From contig CAYFPQ010000135.1 of assembly GCA_964345005.1 (NCBI GenBank), forward strand, positions 1 through 5,398: a stretch of 5,398 nucleotides of DNA, given 5' to 3'. Source of the stretch: JABMPJ01 sp964345005 (lineage in GTDB: Bacteria; Verrucomicrobiota; Kiritimatiellia; UBA8416; JABMPJ01). Shown in pieces: positions 5,228 to 5,398 of this stretch. A program made the position numbers and the translations under genes. A model generated the notes under the pieces. The model searched no databases and was not told the DNA's origin. It saw nothing but the letters and a program-made list of their open reading frames with translations. The stretch's first letter is position 1. The number at the start of each line of letters is the position of its first letter.

Positions 5228-5398
5228 CTACCGCGCGGCGGGCTCCGGAGTGGACTCGAAGTCGAGGGCGACGCTGTTGATGCAGTAGCGCTGTCCGGTG
5301 GGGGCGGGGCCGTCGGGGAAGACGTGGCCCAGGTGGCCGTCGCAGCGGCCGCAGTGGACCTCGGTCCGCACCATGCCGAAGGCGGTGTCCGTGGTGGT
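5228..5398 (-). CDS. msrB: Peptide-methionine (R)-S-oxide reductase MsrB, C-terminal part
   Basis: MsrB repairs oxidised methionine by reducing the R-sulfoxide. The visible 56 residues match its C-terminus: DTAFGMVRTEVHC, then CGRC (second half of the zinc-binding CxxC pair), GHLGHVFPDGP, PTGQRYCINS with the catalytic Cys, and VALDF. The stop is TAG at 5228-5230. The N-terminal half, with the other CxxC pair, lies beyond the right edge, so MsrA fusion or a signal peptide cannot be judged. It reads into the AraC-family gene 17-41 bp downstream, but the palindrome between them suggests separate control of the two. Confidence 0.95.
   Translation of the reverse strand, partial: TTTDTAFGMVRTEVHCGRCDGHLGHVFPDGPAPTGQRYCINSVALDFESTPEPAAR

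Overview
The window is very GC-rich and densely coding, with strongly GC-biased third codon positions. The gene content (a eukaryote-like Ser/Thr kinase beside an FHA/winged-helix protein, an AraC regulator with an arabinose-binding-type sensor domain, and intergenic heptamer and hexamer repeats) suggests a high-GC Myxococcota/deltaproteobacterial-type chromosome. That assignment is inference. No rRNA, tRNA or CRISPR array was seen.

Layout from left to right. Positions 1-874 (-) hold the N-terminal 291 codons of an IS110-family DEDD transposase that runs off the left edge. Its upstream non-coding end (about 890-1060) is rich in hairpins and is where IS110-group elements encode a bridge RNA. 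Next to it is a Ser/Thr kinase-like gene (1097-1981, -) whose N-lobe continues upstream without a usable start codon. Divergent from it is an FHA gene (2116-2634, +) whose C-terminal winged-helix half lies in the +1 frame (about 2576-3007), so both partners look frameshifted or decaying. The two would form a phospho-signalling pair: the kinase phosphorylates, the FHA domain reads phospho-Thr and the winged helix binds DNA, which resembles mycobacterial PknH/EmbR with the domain order reversed.

Positions 3075-3835 (+) are a compact type II toxin-antitoxin operon: promoter, a perfect 19-bp operator palindrome over the -10, a Phd/YefM-type antitoxin and a VapC-like PIN toxin joined by an ATGA overlap. 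Positions 3836-4187 are non-coding and contain three clusters of a CTCCGGG-like heptamer, two of them in inverted orientation, plus a short hexamer tandem repeat and two hairpins.

The right end reads leftward: the C-terminus of an MsrB methionine sulfoxide reductase (5228-5398, cut by the window edge), then an AraC-family regulator (4188-5210 or from 5186). Exactly between them lies a perfect AT-rich 17-bp palindrome (5211-5227) that overlaps a TATACT -10-like box and is a strong operator candidate.
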